NCBI GenBank assembly: GCA_963513935.1 | Contig: OY740772.1 | Coordinates: 105,733,989 to 105,797,988 of the forward strand | DNA: 64,000 nt | Direction of reading: 5' to 3' | From: Aphrophora alni | Lineage: Eukaryota > Arthropoda > Insecta > Hemiptera > Aphrophoridae | Shown: positions 12,144 through 25,501 of the stretch, in pieces | Layout: each line of letters opens with the position of its first letter | Position numbering within the stretch: position 1 is the stretch's first letter | Translations under genes and position numbers: made by a program | Notes under the pieces: model-generated | Database searches by the model: none | What the model saw: only the letters and a program-made list of their open reading frames with translations | What the model was told of the DNA's origin: nothing

Positions 12144-12760
12144 GACCTTAGCATTTTGCAAAGTTGGAAAATTGGCTGTTTTCACGAGTTAATTACTTAG
12201 AAACTATAAGAGATATTTTCGAATTGAAAATACCACAGTAAAATTTCATCTTTCTTCTTTCCTCATGTACATTTTGATATCATTTCGATGTATAGTTATG
12301 GAGCTACAGGCGATTTAAAAAGGTATTGCAAGTGGCGAAACAGGAAATGTTAAAATCTGGTATTTTTATTAACGTATAAATTGCAATACCTCTTAAACCA
12401 TTTGAGATGTCAAAATGATTTTTTCAGGGTTTATTCTCCTTTCAATTCTGCATCTTTTCATACCCATATCATTGGTTTAAAACAATTTTGATCTTTTTTG
12501 AAAAACTTTTAAACTCCAATTACTCGTAAACCCTTTGAGATTTTAAAGTGTCTTTTTCAGGGTTTACTCTCCTTTCAATTCTGCATCTATTGATGTGCAT
12601 ATCATTGGTATTGTTAAATGTTGAAATTTTTACAAAAAAATAGATAAAAATGAAAAAATATTTAAAATTTTGAAATTTCATTAGCACCCCTCGACTCCAA
12701 ATTTAATTCTGCTTCTATTAAGCTATAGAAACATTCAAAAATCAAAAACTCACTTTTTCG
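12144..12760. repeat. Truncated T2 monomer, 617 bp, with a 24-bp junction deletion
   Basis: Normal junctions read tttttcgcct, an A-tract, ctgcaa, a G-tract, then taccttagc. Here tttttcg is followed directly by ccttagc at 12761, removing 24 bp from one cct to the next. The cct direct repeat at both ends of the loss suggests slippage or microhomology-mediated deletion. The copy also lacks GT at its own left junction. Confidence 0.85.
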
Positions 12761-15700
12761 CCTTAGCAATTTGCAAAGTTGGAAAATTGGCTGTTTTCAC
12801 GAGTTAATTACTCAGAAACTATAAGAGATATTTTCGAATTGAACATACCACAGTAAAATTTCATCTTTCTTCTTTATTCATGTACATTTTGATATCATTT
12901 CGATGTATAGTTATGGAGCTACAGGCGATTTAAAAAGGTATTGCAAGTGGCGAAACAGGAAATATTAAAATCTGGTATTTTTATTAACGTATAAATTACA
13001 ATACCTCTTAAACCATTTGAGATGTCAAAATGATTTTTTCAGGGTTTATTCTCCTTTCAATTCTGCATCTTTTCATATCCATATCATTGGTTTAAAACAA
13101 TTTTGATCTTTTTTGAAGAACTTTTAAACTCCAATTACTCGTAAACCCTTTGAGATTTTAAAGTGTCTTTTTCAGGGTTTACTCTCCTTTCATTTCTGCA
13201 TCTATTGATGTGCATATCATTGGTATTGTTAAATGTTGAAATTTTTACAAAAAAATAGATAAAAATGAAAAAATATTTAAAATTTTGAAATTTCATTAGC
13301 ACCCCTCGACTCCAAATTTAATTCTGCTTCTATTAAGCTATAGAAACATTCAAAAATCAAAAACTCACTTTTTCGCCTAAAAAAACTGCAAGGGGGGTAC
13401 CTTAGCATTTTGCAAAGTTGGAAAATTGGCTGTTTTCACGAGTTAATTACTTAGAAACTATAAGAGATATTTTCGAATTGAAAATACCACAGTAAAATTT
13501 CATGTTTCTTCTTTCCTCATGTACATTTTGATATCATTTCAATGTATAGTTATGGAGCTACAGGAGATTTAAAGAGGTAATGCAAGTGGCGAAACAGGAA
13601 ATGTTAAAATCTGGTATTTTTAGTAACGTATAAATTGCAATATAACTTAAACCATTTGAGATGTCAAAGTGATTTTTTCAGGGTTTATTTTCCTTTCAAT
13701 TATGCATCTTTTGATACCCATATCATTGGTTTAAAACAATTTTGATCTTTTTTGAAAAACTTTTAAACTCCAATTACTCGTAAACCCTTTGAGATTTTAA
13801 AGTGTCTTTTTCAGGGTTTACTCTCCTTTCATTTCTGCATCTATTGATGTGCATATCATTGGTATTGTTAAATGTTGAAATTTTTACAAAAAAATAGATA
13901 AAAATGAAAAAATATTTAAAATTTTGAAATTTCATTAGCACCCCTCGACTCCAAATTTAATTCTGCTTCTATTAAGCTATAGAAACATTCAAAAATCAAA
14001 AACTCACTTTTTCGCCTAAAAAAACTGCAAGGGGGACCTTAGCAATTTGCAAAGTTGGAAAATTGGCTGTTTTCACGAGTTAATTACTCAGAAACTATAA
14101 GAGATATTTTCGAATTGAACATACCACAGTAAAATTTCATCTTTCTTCTTTCCTCGTGTACATTTTGATATCATTTCGATGTATAGTTATGGAGCTACAG
14201 GCGATTTAAAAAGGTATTGCAAGTGGCGAAACAGGAAATATTAAAATCTGGTATTTTTATTAACGTATAAATTACAATACCTCTTAAACCATTTGAGATG
14301 TCAAAATGATTTTTTCAGGGTTTATTCTCCTTTCAATTCTGCATCTTTTCATATCCATATCATTGGTTTAAAACAATTTTGATCTTTTTTGAAGAACTTT
14401 TAAACTCCAATTACTCGTAAACCCTTTGAGATTTTAAAGTGTCTTTTTCAGGGTTTACTCTCCTTTCATTTCTGCATCTATTGATGTGCATATCATTGGT
14501 ATTGTTAAATGTTGAAATTTTTACAAAAAAATAGATAAAAATGAAAAAATATTTAAAATTTTGAAATTTCATTAGCACCCCTCGACTCCAAATTTAATTC
14601 TGCTTCTATTAAGCTATAGAAACATTCAAAAATCAAAAACTCACTTTTTCGCCTAAAAAAACTGCAAGGGGGGTACCTTAGCATTTTGCAAAGTTGGAAA
14701 ATTGGCTGTTTTCACGAGTTAATTACTTAGAAACTATAAGAGATATTTTCGAATTGAAAATACCACAGTAAAATTTCATGTTTCTTCTTTCCTCATGTAC
14801 ATTTTGATATCATTTCGATGTATAGTTATGGAGCTACAGGCGATTTAAAGAGGTAATGCAAGTGGCGAAACAGGAAATGTTAAAATCTGGTATTTTTAGT
14901 AACGTATAAATTGCAATATAACTTAAACCATTTGAGATGTCAAAGTGATTTTTTCAGGGTTTATTTTCCTTTCAATTATGCATCTTTTGATACCCATATC
15001 ATTGGTTTAAAACAATTTTGATCTTTTTTGAAAAACTTTTAAACTCCAATTACTCGTAAACCCTTTGAGATTTTAAAGTGTCTTTTTCAGGGTTTACTCT
15101 CCTTTCATTTCTGCATCTATTGATGTGCATATCATTGGTATTGTTAAATGTTGAAATTTTTACAAAAAAATAGATAAAAATGAAAAAATATTTAAAATTT
15201 TGAAATTTCATTAGCACCCCTCGACTCCAAATTTAATTCTGCTTCTATTAAGCTATAGAAACATTCAAAAATCAAAAACTCACTTTTTCGCCTAAAAAAA
15301 CTGCAAGGGGACCTTAGCAATTTGCAAAGTTGGAAAATTGGCTGTTTTCACGAGTTAATTACTCAGAAACTATAAGAGATATTTTCGAATTGAACATACC
15401 ACAGTAAAATGTCATCTTTCTTCTTTCCTCGTGTACATTTTGATATCATTTCGATGTATAGTTATGGAGCTACAGGCGATTTAAAAAGGTATTGCAAGTG
15501 GCGAAACAGGAAATATTAAAATCTGGTATTTTTATTAACGTATAAATTACAATACCTCTTAAACCATTTGAGATGTCAAAATGATTTTTTCAGGGTTTAT
15601 TCTCCTTTCAATTCTGCATCTTTTCATACCCATATCATTGGTTTAAAACAATTTTGATCTTTTTTGAAGAACTTTTAAACTCCAATTACTCGTAAACCCT

Positions 15701-17226
15701 TTGAGATTTTAAAGTGTCTTTTTCAGGGTTTACTCTCCTTTCAATTCTGCATCTATTGATGTGCATATCATTGGTATTGTTAAATAATGAAATTTTTACA
15801 AAAAAATAGATAAAAATGAAAAAAATATTTAAAATTTTGAAATTGCATTAGCACCCCTCGACTCCAAATTTAATTCTGCTTCTATTAAGCTATAGAAACA
15901 TTCAAAAATCAAAAACTCACTTTTTCGCCTAAAAAAACTGCAAGGGGGGTACCTTAGCAATTTGCAAAGTTGGAAAATTGGCTGTTTTCACGAGTTAATT
16001 ACTCAGAAACTATAAAAGATATTTTCGAATTGAAAATACCACAGTAACATTTCATCTTTCTTCTTTCCTCATGTACATTGTGATATCATTTCGATGTATA
16101 GTTATGGAGCTACAGGCGATTTAAAAAGGTATTGCAAGTGGCGAAACAGGAAATATTAAAATCTGGTATTTTTATTAACGTATAAATTACAATACCTCTT
16201 AAACCATTTGAGATGTCAAAATGATTTTTTCAGGGTTTATTCTCCTTTCAATTCTGCATCTTTTCATACCCATATCATTGGTTTAAAACAATTTTGATCT
16301 TTTTTGAAAAACTTTTAAACTCCAATTACTCGTAAACCCTTTGAGATTTTAAAGTGTCTTTTTCAGGGTTTACTCTCCTTTCATTTCTGCATCTATTGAT
16401 GTGCATATCATTGGTATTGTTAAATGTTGAAATTTTTACAAAAAAATAGATAAAAATGAAAAAATATTTAAAATTTTGAAATTTCATTAGCACCCCTCGA
16501 CTCCAAATTTAATTCTGCTTCTATTAAGCTATAGAAACATTCAAAAATCAAAAACTCACTTTTTCGCCTAAAAAAACTGCAAGGGGGGTACCTTAGCAAT
16601 TTGCAAAGTTGGAAAATTGGCTGTTTTCACGAGTTAATTACTCAGAAACTATAAGAGATATTTTCGAATTGAACATACCACAGTAAAATTTCATCTTTCT
16701 TCTTTCCTCATGTACATTTTGATATCATTTCGATGTATAGTTATGGAGCTACAGGCGATTTAAAAAGGTATTGCAAGTGGCGAAACAGGAAATATTAAAA
16801 TCTGGTATTTTTATTAACGTATAAATTACAATACCTCTTAAACCATTTGAGATGTCAAAATGATTTTTTCAGGGTTTATTCTCCTTTCAATTCTGCATCT
16901 TTTCATACCCATATCATTGGTTTAAAACAATTTTGATCTTTTTTGAAAAACTTTTAAACTCCAATTACTCGTAAACCCTTTGAGATTTTAAAGTGTCTTT
17001 TTCAGGGTTTACTCTCCTTTCATTTCTGCATCTATTGATGTGCATATCATTGGTATTGTTAAATGTTGAAATTTTTACAAAAAAATAGATAAAAATGAAA
17101 AAAATATTTAAAATTTTGAAATTTCATTAGCACCCCTCGACTCCAAATTTAATTCTGCTTCTATTAAGCTATAGAAACATTCAAAATCAAAAACTCACTT
17201 TTTCGCCTAAAAAAACTGCAAGGGAG
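12761..17226. repeat. Mixed zone, seven monomers (T1 and A types)
   Basis: Starts: 12761 A2 (tttattcatg private change), 13397 T1 (shares catgtttc, ttcaatg and aggagat with 10868), 14035 A2, 14673 T1 (catgtttc only), 15310 A2 chimera (gaagaac middle, left-zone aaataatgaa tail, private aattgcat), 15949 A3 (first copy with ataaaag and cattgtgat), 16588 A2 with catacc and a ttcaaaatc tail. Here left-zone haplotypes give way to those of the rest of the array. Confidence 0.8.
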
Positions 17227-17844
17227 GTACCTTAGCATTTTGCAAAGTTGGAAAATTGGCTGTTTTCACGAGTTAATTACTTAGAAACTATAAGAGATAT
17301 TTTCGAATTGAAAATACCACAGTAAAATTTCATCTTTCTTCTTTCCTCATGTACATTTTGATATCATTTCGATGTATAGTTATGGAGCTACAGGCGATTT
17401 AAAAAGGTATTGCAAGTGGCGAAACAGGAAATGTTAAAATCTGGTATTTTTATTAACGTATAAATTGCAATACCTCTTAAACCATTTGAGATGTCAAAAT
17501 GATTTTTTCAGGGTTTATTCTCCTTTCAATTCTGCATCTTTTCATACCCATATCATTGGTTTAAAACAATTTTGATCTTTTTTGAAAAACTTTTAAACTC
17601 CAATTACTCGTAAACCCTTTGAGATTTTAAAGTGTCTTTTTCAGGGTTTACTCTCCTTTCAATTCTGCATCTATTGATGTGCATATCATTGGTATTGTTA
17701 AATGTTGAAATTTTTACAAAAAAATAGATAAAAATGAAAAAATATTTAAAATTTTGAAATTTCATTAGCACCCCTCGACTCCAAATTTAATTCTGCTTCT
17801 ATTAAGCTATAGAAACATTCAAAAATCAAAAACTCACTTTTTCG
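17227..17844. repeat. Second truncated T2 monomer, 618 bp, same 24-bp deletion
   Basis: The right junction reads tttttcgccttagcaa at about 17839-17854, the same breakpoint as at 12761. The monomer is of the same T2 type and is followed by the same kind of A2 then T1 copies (17845, 18481 versus 12761, 13397). The second deletion is therefore most simply a copy of the first, displaced by 5084 bp (eight monomers), not an independent event. Its left junction differs (agggaggtacc). Confidence 0.85.
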
Positions 17845-19119
17845 CCTTAGCAATTTGCAAAGTTGGAAAATTGGCTGTTTTCACGAGTTAATTACTCAGA
17901 AACTATAAGAGATATTTTCGAATTGAACATACCACAGTAAAATTTCATCTTTCTTCTTTCCTCATGTACATTTTGATATCATTTCGATGTATAGTTATGG
18001 AGCTACAGGCGATTTAAAAAGGTATTGCAAGTGGCGAAACAGGAAATATTAAAATCTGGTATTTTTATTAACGTATAAATTACAATACCTCTTAAACCAT
18101 TTGAGATGTCAAAATGATTTTTTCAGGGTTTATTCTCCTTTCAATTCTGCATCTTTTCATATCCATATCATTGGTTTAAAACAATTTTGATCTTTTTTAA
18201 AGAACTTTTAAACTCCAATTACTCGTAAACCCTTTGAGATTTTAAAGTGTCTTTTTCAGGGTTTACTCTCCTTTCATTTCTGCATCTATTGATGTGCATA
18301 TCATTGGTATTGTTAAATGTTGAAATTTTTACAAAAAAATAGATAAAAATGAAAAAATATTTAAAATTTTGAAATTTCATTAGCACCCCTCGACTCCAAA
18401 TTTAATTCTGCTTCTATTAAGCTATAGAAACATTCAAAAATCAAAAACTCACTTTTTCGCCTAAAAAAACTGCAAGGGGGGTACCTTAGCATTTTGCAAA
18501 GTTGGAAAATTGGCTGTTTTCACGAGTTAATTACTTAGAAACTATAAGAGATATTTTCGAATTGAAAATACCACAGTAAAATTTCATCTTTCTTCTTTCC
18601 TCATGTACATTTTGATATCATTTCGATGTATAGTTATGGAGCTACAGGCGATTTAAAGAGGTAATGCAAGTGGCGAAACAGGAAATGTTAAAATCTGGTA
18701 TTTTTAGTAACGTATAAATTGCAATATAACTTAAACCATTTGAGATGTCAAAGTGACTTTTTCAGGGTTTATTTTCCTTTCAATTATGCATCTTTTGATA
18801 CCCATATCATTGGTTTAAAACAATTTTGATCTTTTTTGAAAAACTTTTAAACTCCAATTACTCGTAAACCCTTTGAGATTTTAAAGTGTCTTTTTCAGGG
18901 TTTACTCTCCTTTCATTTCTGCATCTATTGATGTGCATATCATTGGTATTGTTAAATGTTGAAATTTTTACAAAAAAATAGATAAAAATGAAAAAAATAT
19001 TTAAAATTTTGAAATTTCATTAGCACCCCTCGACTCCAAATTTAATTCTGCTTCTATTAAGCTATAGAAACATTCAAAATCAAAAACTCACTTTTTCGCC
19101 TAAAAAAACTGCAAGGGGG
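17845..19119. repeat. A2 and T1 monomers following the second truncation
   Basis: Starts 17845 (A2, private ttttttaaagaac) and 18481 (T1 with gatacc, private gtgactttttc, ttcaaaatc tail). They pair with 12761 and 13397 as the continuation of the duplicated truncation block. After 18481 no T1 monomer occurs until 40822. Confidence 0.75.
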
Positions 19120-22100
19120 GTACCTTAGCATTTTGCAAAGTTGGAAAATTGGCTGTTTTCACGAGTTAATTACTTAGAAACTATAAGAGATATTTTCGAA
19201 TTGAAAATACCACAGTAAAATTTCATCTTTCTTCTTTCCTCATGTACATTTTGATATCATTTCGATGTATAGTTATGGAGCTACAGGCGATTTAAAAAGG
19301 TATTGCAAGTGGCGAAACAGGAAATGTTAAAATCTGGTATTTTTATTAACGTATAAATTGCAATACCTCTTAAACCATTTGAGATGTCAAAATGATTTTT
19401 TCAGGGTTTATTCTCCTTTCAATTCTGCATCTTTTCATACCCATATCATTGGTTTAAAACAATTTTGATCTTTTTTGAAAAACTTTTAAACTCCAATTAC
19501 TCGTAAACCCTTTGAGATTTTAAAGTGTCTTTTTCAGGGTTTACTCTCCTTTCATTTCTGCATCTATTGATGTGCATATCATTGGTATTGTTAAATGTTG
19601 AAATTTTTACAAAAAAATAGATAAAAATGAAAAAATATTTAAAATTTTGAAATTTCATTAGCACCCCTCGACTCCAAATTTAATTCTGCTTCTATTAAGC
19701 TATAGAAACATTCAAAAATCAAAAACTCACTTTTTCGCCTAAAAAAACTGCAAGGGGGGTACCTTAGCAATTTGCAAAGTTGGAAAATTGGCTGTTTTCA
19801 CGAGTTAATTACTCAGAAACTATAAGAGATATTTTCGAATTGAACATACCACAGTAAAATTTCATCTTTCTTCTTTCCTCATGTACATTTTGATATCATT
19901 TCGATGTATAGTTATGGAGCTACAGGCGATTTAAAAAGGTATTGCAAGTGGCGAAACAGGAAATATTAAAATCTGGTATTTTTATTAACGTATAAATTAC
20001 AATACCTCTTAAACCATTTGAGATGTCAAAATGATTTTTTCAGGGTTTATTCTCCTTTCAATTCTGCATCTTTTCATATCCATATCATTGGTTTAAAACA
20101 ATTTTGATCTTTTTTGAAGAACTTTTAAACTCCAATTACTCGTAAACCCTTTGAGATTTTAAAGTGTCTTTTTCAGGGTTTACTCTCCTTTCATTTCTGC
20201 ATCTATTGATGTGCATATCATTGGTATTGTTAAATGTTGAAATTTTTATAAAAAAATAGATAAAAATGAAAAAATATTTAAAATTTTGAAATTTCATTAG
20301 CACCCCTCGACTCCAAATTTAATTCTGCTTCTATTAAGCTATAGAAACATTCAAAAATCAAAAACTCACTTTTTCGCCTAAAAAAACTGCAAGGGGGGAC
20401 CTTAGCATTTTGCAAAGTTGGAAAATTGGCTGTTTTCACGAGTTAATTACTTAGAAACTATAAGAGATATTTTCGAATTGAAAATACCACAGTAAAATTT
20501 CATCTTTCTTCTTTCCTCATGTACATTTTGATATCATTTCGATGTATAGTTATGGAGCTACAGGCGATTTAAAAAGGTATTGCAAGTGGCGAAACAGGAA
20601 ATGTTAAAATCTGGTATTTTTATTAACGTATAAATTGCAATACCTCTTAAACCATTTGAGATGTCAAAATGATTTTTTCAGGGTTTATTCTCCTTTCAAT
20701 TCTGCATCTTTTCATACCCATATCATTGGTTTAAAACAATTTTGATCTTTTTTGAAAAACTTTTAAACTCCAATTACTCGTAAACCCTTTGAGATTTTAA
20801 AGTGTCTTTTTCAGGGTTTACTCTCCTTTCATTTCTGCATCTATTGATGTGCATATCATTGGTATTGTTAAATGTTGAAATTTTTACAAAAAAATAGATA
20901 AAAATGAAAAAATATTTAAAATTTTGAAATTTCATTAGCACCCCTCGACTCCAAATTTAATTCTGCTTCTATTAAGCTATAGAAACATTCAAAAATCAAA
21001 AACTCACTTTTTCGCCTAAAAAAACTGCAAGGGGGGTACCTTAGCAATTTGCAAAGTTGGAAAATTGGCTGTTTTCACGAGTTAATTACTCAGAAACTAT
21101 AAGAGATATTTTCGAATTGAACATACCACAGTAAAATTTCATCTTTCTTCTTTCCTCATGTACATTTTGATATCATTTCGATGTATAGTTATGGAGCTAC
21201 AGGCGATTTAAAAAGGTATTGCAAGTGGCGAAACAGGAAATATTAAAATCTGGTATTTTTATTAACGTATAAATTACAATACCTCTTAAACCATTTGAGA
21301 TGTCAAAATGATTTTTTCAGGGTTTATTCTCCTTTCAATTCTGCATCTTTTCATATCCATATCATTGGTTTAAAACAATTTTGATCTTTTTTGAAGAACT
21401 TTTAAACTCCAATTACTCGTAAACCCTTTGAGATTTTAAAGTGTCTTTTTCAGGGTTTACTCTCCTTTCATTTCTGCATCTATTGATGTGCATATCATTG
21501 GTATTGTTAAATGTTGAAATTTTTACAAAAAAATAGATAAAAATGAAAAAATATTTAAAATTTTGAAATTTCATTAGCACCCCTCGACTCCAAATTTAAT
21601 TCTGCTTCTATTAAGCTATAGAAACATTCAAAAATCAAAAACTCACTTTTTCGCCTAAAAAAACTGCAAGGGGGACCTTAGCATTTTGCAAAGTTGGAAA
21701 ATTGGCTGTTTTCACGAGTTAATTACTTAGAAACTATAAGAGATATTTTCGAATTGAAAATACCACAGTAAAATTTCATCTTTCTTCTTTCCTCATGTAC
21801 ATTTTGATATCATTTCGATGTATAGTTATGGAGCTACAGGCGATTTAAAAAGGTATTGCAAGTGGCGAAACAGGAAATGTTAAAATCTGGTATTTTTATT
21901 AACGTATAAATTGCAATACCTCTTAAACCATTTGAGATGTCAAAATGATTTTTTCAGGGTTTATTCTCCTTTCAATTCTGCATCTTTTCATACCCATATC
22001 ATTGGTTTAAAACAATTTTGATCTTTTTTGAAAAACTTTTAAACTCCAATTACTCGTAAACCCTTTGAGATTTTAAAGTGTCTTTTTCAGGGTTTATTCT

Positions 22101-25100
22101 CCTTTCATTTCTGCATCTATTGATGTGCATATCATTGGTATTGTTAAATGTTGAAATTTTTACAAAAAAATAGATAAAAATGAAAAAATATTTAAAATTT
22201 TGAAATTTCATTAGCACCCCTCGACTCCAAATTTAATTCTGCTTCTATTAAGCTATAGAAACATTCAAAAATCAAAAACTCACTTTTTCGCCTAAAAAAA
22301 CTGCAAGGGGGGTACCTTAGCAATTTGCAAAGTTGGAAAATTGGCTGTTTTCACGAGTTAATTACTCAGAAACTATAAGAGATATTTTCGAATTGAACAT
22401 ACCACAGTAAAATTTCATCTTTCTTCTTTCCTCATGTACATTTTGATATCATTTCGATGTATAGTTATGGAGCTACAGGCGATTTAAAAAGGTATTGCAA
22501 GTGGCGAAACAGGAAATATTAAAATCTGGTATTTTTATTAACGTATAAATTACAATACCTCTTAAACCATTTGAGATGTCAAAATGATTTTTTCAGGGTT
22601 TATTCTCCTTTCAATTCTGCATCTTTTCATATCCATATCATTGGTTTAAAACAATTTTGATCTTTTATGAAGAACTTTTAAACTCCAATTTCTCGTAAAC
22701 CCTTTGAGATTTTAAAGTGTCTTTTTCAGGGTTTACTCTCCTTTCATTTCTGCATCTATTGATGTGCATATCATTGGTATTGTTAAATGTTGAAATTTTT
22801 ATAAAAAAATAGATAAAAATGAAAAAATATTTAAAATTTTGAAATTTCATTAGCACCCCTCGACTCCAAATTTAATTCTGCTTCTATTAAGCTATAGAAA
22901 CATTCAAAAATCAAAAACTCACTTTTTCGCCTAAAAAAACTGCAAGGGGGACCTTAGCATTTTGCAAAGTTGGAAAATTGGCTGTTTTCACGAGTTAATT
23001 ACTTAGAAACTATAAGAGATATTTTCGAATTGAAAATACCACAGTAAAATTTCATCTTTCTTCTTTCCTCATGTACATTTTGATATCATTTCGATGTATA
23101 GTTATGGAGCTACAGGCGATTTAAAAAGGTATTGCAAGTGGCGAAACAGGAAATGTTAAAATCTGGTATTTTTATTAACGTATAAATTGCAATACCTCTT
23201 AAACCATTTGAGATGTCAAAATGATTTTTTCAGGGTTTATTCTCCTTTCAATTCTGCATCTTTTCATACCCATATCATTGGTTTAAAACAATTTTGATCT
23301 TTTTTGAAAAACTTTTAAACTCCAATTACTCGTAAACCCTTTGAGATTTTAAAGTGTCTTTTTCAGGGTTTACTCTCCTTTCATTTCTGCATCTATTGAT
23401 GTGCATATCATTGGTATTGTTAAATGTTGAAATTTTTACAAAAAAATAGATAAAAATGAAAAAATATTTAAAATTTTGAAATTTCATTAGCACCCCTCGA
23501 CTCCAAATTTAATTCTGCTTCTATTAAGCTATAGAAACATTCAAAAATCAAAAACTCACTTTTTCGCCTAAAAAAACTGCAAGGGGGGTACCTTAGCAAT
23601 TTGCAAAGTTGGAAAATTGGCTGTTTTCACGAGTTAATTACTCAGAAACTATAAGAGATATTTTCGAATTGAACATACCACAGTAAAATTTCATCTTTCT
23701 TCTTTCCTCATGTACATTTTGATATCATTTCGATGTATAGTTATGGAGCTACAGGCGATTTAAAAAGGTATTGCAAGTGGCGAAACAGGAAATATTAAAA
23801 TCTGGTATTTTTATTAACGTATAAATTACAATACCTCTTAAACCATTTGAGATGTCAAAATGATTTTTTCAGGGTTTATTCTCCTTTCAATTCTGCATCT
23901 TTTCATATCCATATCATTGGTTTAAAACAATTTTGATCTTTTTTGAAGAACTTTTAAACTCCAATTACTCGTAAACCCTTTGAGATTTTAAAGTGTCTTT
24001 TTCAGGGTTTACTCTCCTTTCATTTCTGCATCTATTGATGTGCATATCATTGGTATTGTTAAATGTTGAAATTTTTACAAAAAAATAGATAAAAATGAAA
24101 AAATATTTAAAATTTTGAAATTTCATTAGCACCCCTCGACTCCAAATTTAATTCTGCTTCTATTAAGCTATAGAAACATTCAAAAATCAAAAACTCACTT
24201 TTTCGCCTAAAAAAACTGCAAGGGGGACCTTAGCATTTTGCAAAGTTGGAAAATTGGCTGTTTTCACGAGTTAATTACTTAGAAACTATAAGAGATATTT
24301 TCGAATTGAAAATACCACAGTAAAATTTCATCTTTCTTCTTTCCTCATGTACATTTTGATATCATTTCGATGTATAGTTATGGAGCTACAGGCGATTTAA
24401 AAAGGTATTGCAAGTGGCGAAACAGGAAATGTTAAAATCTGGTATTTTTATTAACGTATAAATTGCAATACCTCTTAAACCATTTGAGATGTCAAAATGA
24501 TTTTTTCAGGGTTTATTCTCCTTTCAATTCTGCATCTTTTCATACCCATATCATTGGTTTAAAACAATTTTGATCTTTTTTGAAAAACTTTTAAACTCCA
24601 ATTACTCGTAAACCCTTTGAGATTTTAAAGTGTCTTTTTCAGGGTTTATTCTCCTTTCATTTCTGCATCTATTGATGTGCATATCATTGGTATTGTTAAA
24701 TGTTGAAATTTTTACAAAAAAATAGATAAAAATGAAAAAATATTTAAAATTTTGAAATTTCATTAGCACCCCTCGACTCCAAATTTAATTCTGCTTCTAT
24801 TAAGCTATAGAAACATTCAAAAATCAAAAACTCACTTTTTCGCCTAAAAAAACTGCAAGGGGGGTACCTTAGCAATTTGCAAAGTTGGAAAATTGGCTGT
24901 TTTCACGAGTTAATTACTCAGAAACTATAAGAGATATTTTCGAATTGAACATACCACAGTAAAATTTCATCTTTCTTCTTTCCTCATGTACATTTTGATA
25001 TCATTTCGATGTATAGTTATGGAGCTACAGGCGATTTAAAAAGGTATTGCAAGTGGCGAAACAGGAAATATTAAAATCTGGTATTTTTATTAACGTATAA

Positions 25101-25501
25101 ATTACAATACCTCTTAAACCATTTGAGATGTCAAAATGATTTTTTCAGGGTTTATTCTCCTTTCAATTCTGCATCTTTTCATATCCATATCATTGGTTTA
25201 AAACAATTTTGATCTTTTTTGAAGAACTTTTAAACTCCAATTACTCGTAAACCCTTTGAGATTTTAAAGTGTCTTTTTCAGGGTTTACTCTCCTTTCATT
25301 TCTGCATCTATTGATGTGCATATCATTGGTATTGTTAAATGTTGAAATTTTTACAAAAAAATAGATAAAAATGAAAAAATATTTAAAATTTTGAAATTTC
25401 ATTAGCACCCCTCGACTCCAAATTTAATTCTGCTTCTATTAAGCTATAGAAACATTCAAAAATCAAAAACTCACTTTTTCGCCTAAAAAAACTGCAAGGG
25501 G
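19120..25501. repeat. Higher-order repeat: five T2-A2 dimers, four with exact 1276-bp period
   Basis: T2 starts 19120, 20398, 21674, 22950, 24226; A2 starts 19759, 21036, 22312, 23588, 24864. From 20398 to 25502 the dimer spacing is exactly 1276 bp four times. In those four dimers the T2 copy begins with GGACC and the A2 copy with GGTACC, so KpnI would cut once per dimer. The first dimer keeps both KpnI sites and is 1278 bp. The A2 copies are uniform (gaacatacc, catatcc, gaagaac); the T2 copies at 21674 and 24226 share tttattctcctttcattt in module B. Confidence 0.88.

Noticed and set aside
22665..22856. 63-codon minus-strand open frame
   Set aside because: It begins with GTG in the A+T-rich block. 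It exists only because A at 22691 became T (removing a TAA present in the other monomers) and T at 22667 became A (supplying the new stop). The equivalent frame is shorter in other copies, composition is low-complexity, and no ribosome-binding or splice context supports a gene.
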